In this document: positions 63,961 to 64,000 of the stretch, in pieces | Layout: each line of letters begins with the position of its first letter | Numbering within the stretch: the first letter of the stretch is position 1 | Origin: Apteryx mantelli | Taxonomy: Eukaryota; Chordata; Aves; Apterygiformes; Apterygidae | Reading direction: 5' to 3' | Assembly: GCF_036417845.1 (NCBI RefSeq) | Contig: NC_089980.1 | Coordinates: forward strand, 132,520,516 to 132,584,515 | DNA length: 64,000 nt | Notes under the pieces: generated by a model | What the model was told of the DNA's origin: nothing | Seen by the model: the letters and a program-made list of their open reading frames with translations, nothing else | The model's database searches: none | Made by a program: the position numbers and the translations under genes

Positions 63961-64000
63961 CTATAATTAAAAAAAGAAAAACAATCAAATTAGGATTCTC
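63961..64000 (-). other. 3' end of an upstream OPN5 intron
   Basis: On the minus strand this is a pyrimidine tract followed by AATTATAG, a good splice acceptor for the exon starting at 63960. The remaining intron and the first exon lie outside the window. Confidence 0.85.

Overview
This 64 kb window is vertebrate nuclear DNA, most likely from a bird. It is AT-rich and gene-poor, with spliceosomal introns. It carries CR1 LINE retrotransposons, including a 3.3 kb copy ending in the GATTCTGT-type 3' microsatellite typical of avian CR1, and two old MIR-like SINEs. A crocodilian or turtle source cannot be strictly excluded from the sequence alone. There are no operons, bacterial genes, CRISPR arrays, rRNA genes or obvious tRNA genes.

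Layout: positions 1 to about 40,150 hold no recognisable gene, only simple repeats, an old CR1 fragment (about 30,610-31,085) and ordinary intergenic or intronic sequence. Between 40,150 and 43,050 there are two short GC- and CpG-rich islands in an otherwise CpG-poor landscape. An old minus-strand CR1-like fragment follows at about 43,900-44,340. A younger, 5'-truncated and decayed CR1 lies at 48,978-52,302 on the plus strand. It keeps most of an ORF1 SGNH-type esterase, an AP-like endonuclease and a reverse transcriptase, broken by stop codons, a frameshift and an internal deletion.

The one convincing host gene is on the minus strand from the right edge down to 53,186. Four consecutive exons (63,960-63,841; 60,240-60,070; 56,602-56,268; 53,430-53,186) encode transmembrane helices 1 to 7 of an Opsin-5 family photoreceptor (neuropsin, OPN5). 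All visible splice sites are canonical GT-AG and the intron phases agree exactly. The N-terminal exon lies beyond position 64,000. The last, C-terminal exon was not found and should lie at lower coordinates, possibly beyond the CR1.

I found no convincing undescribed system. The items most worth a second look are the orphan CpG islands at 40.2 and 42.6 kb, the splice donor of the last visible OPN5 exon that contains an in-frame stop codon if unspliced, and the CR1 copy whose 5' end falls at the catalytic serine of its esterase.
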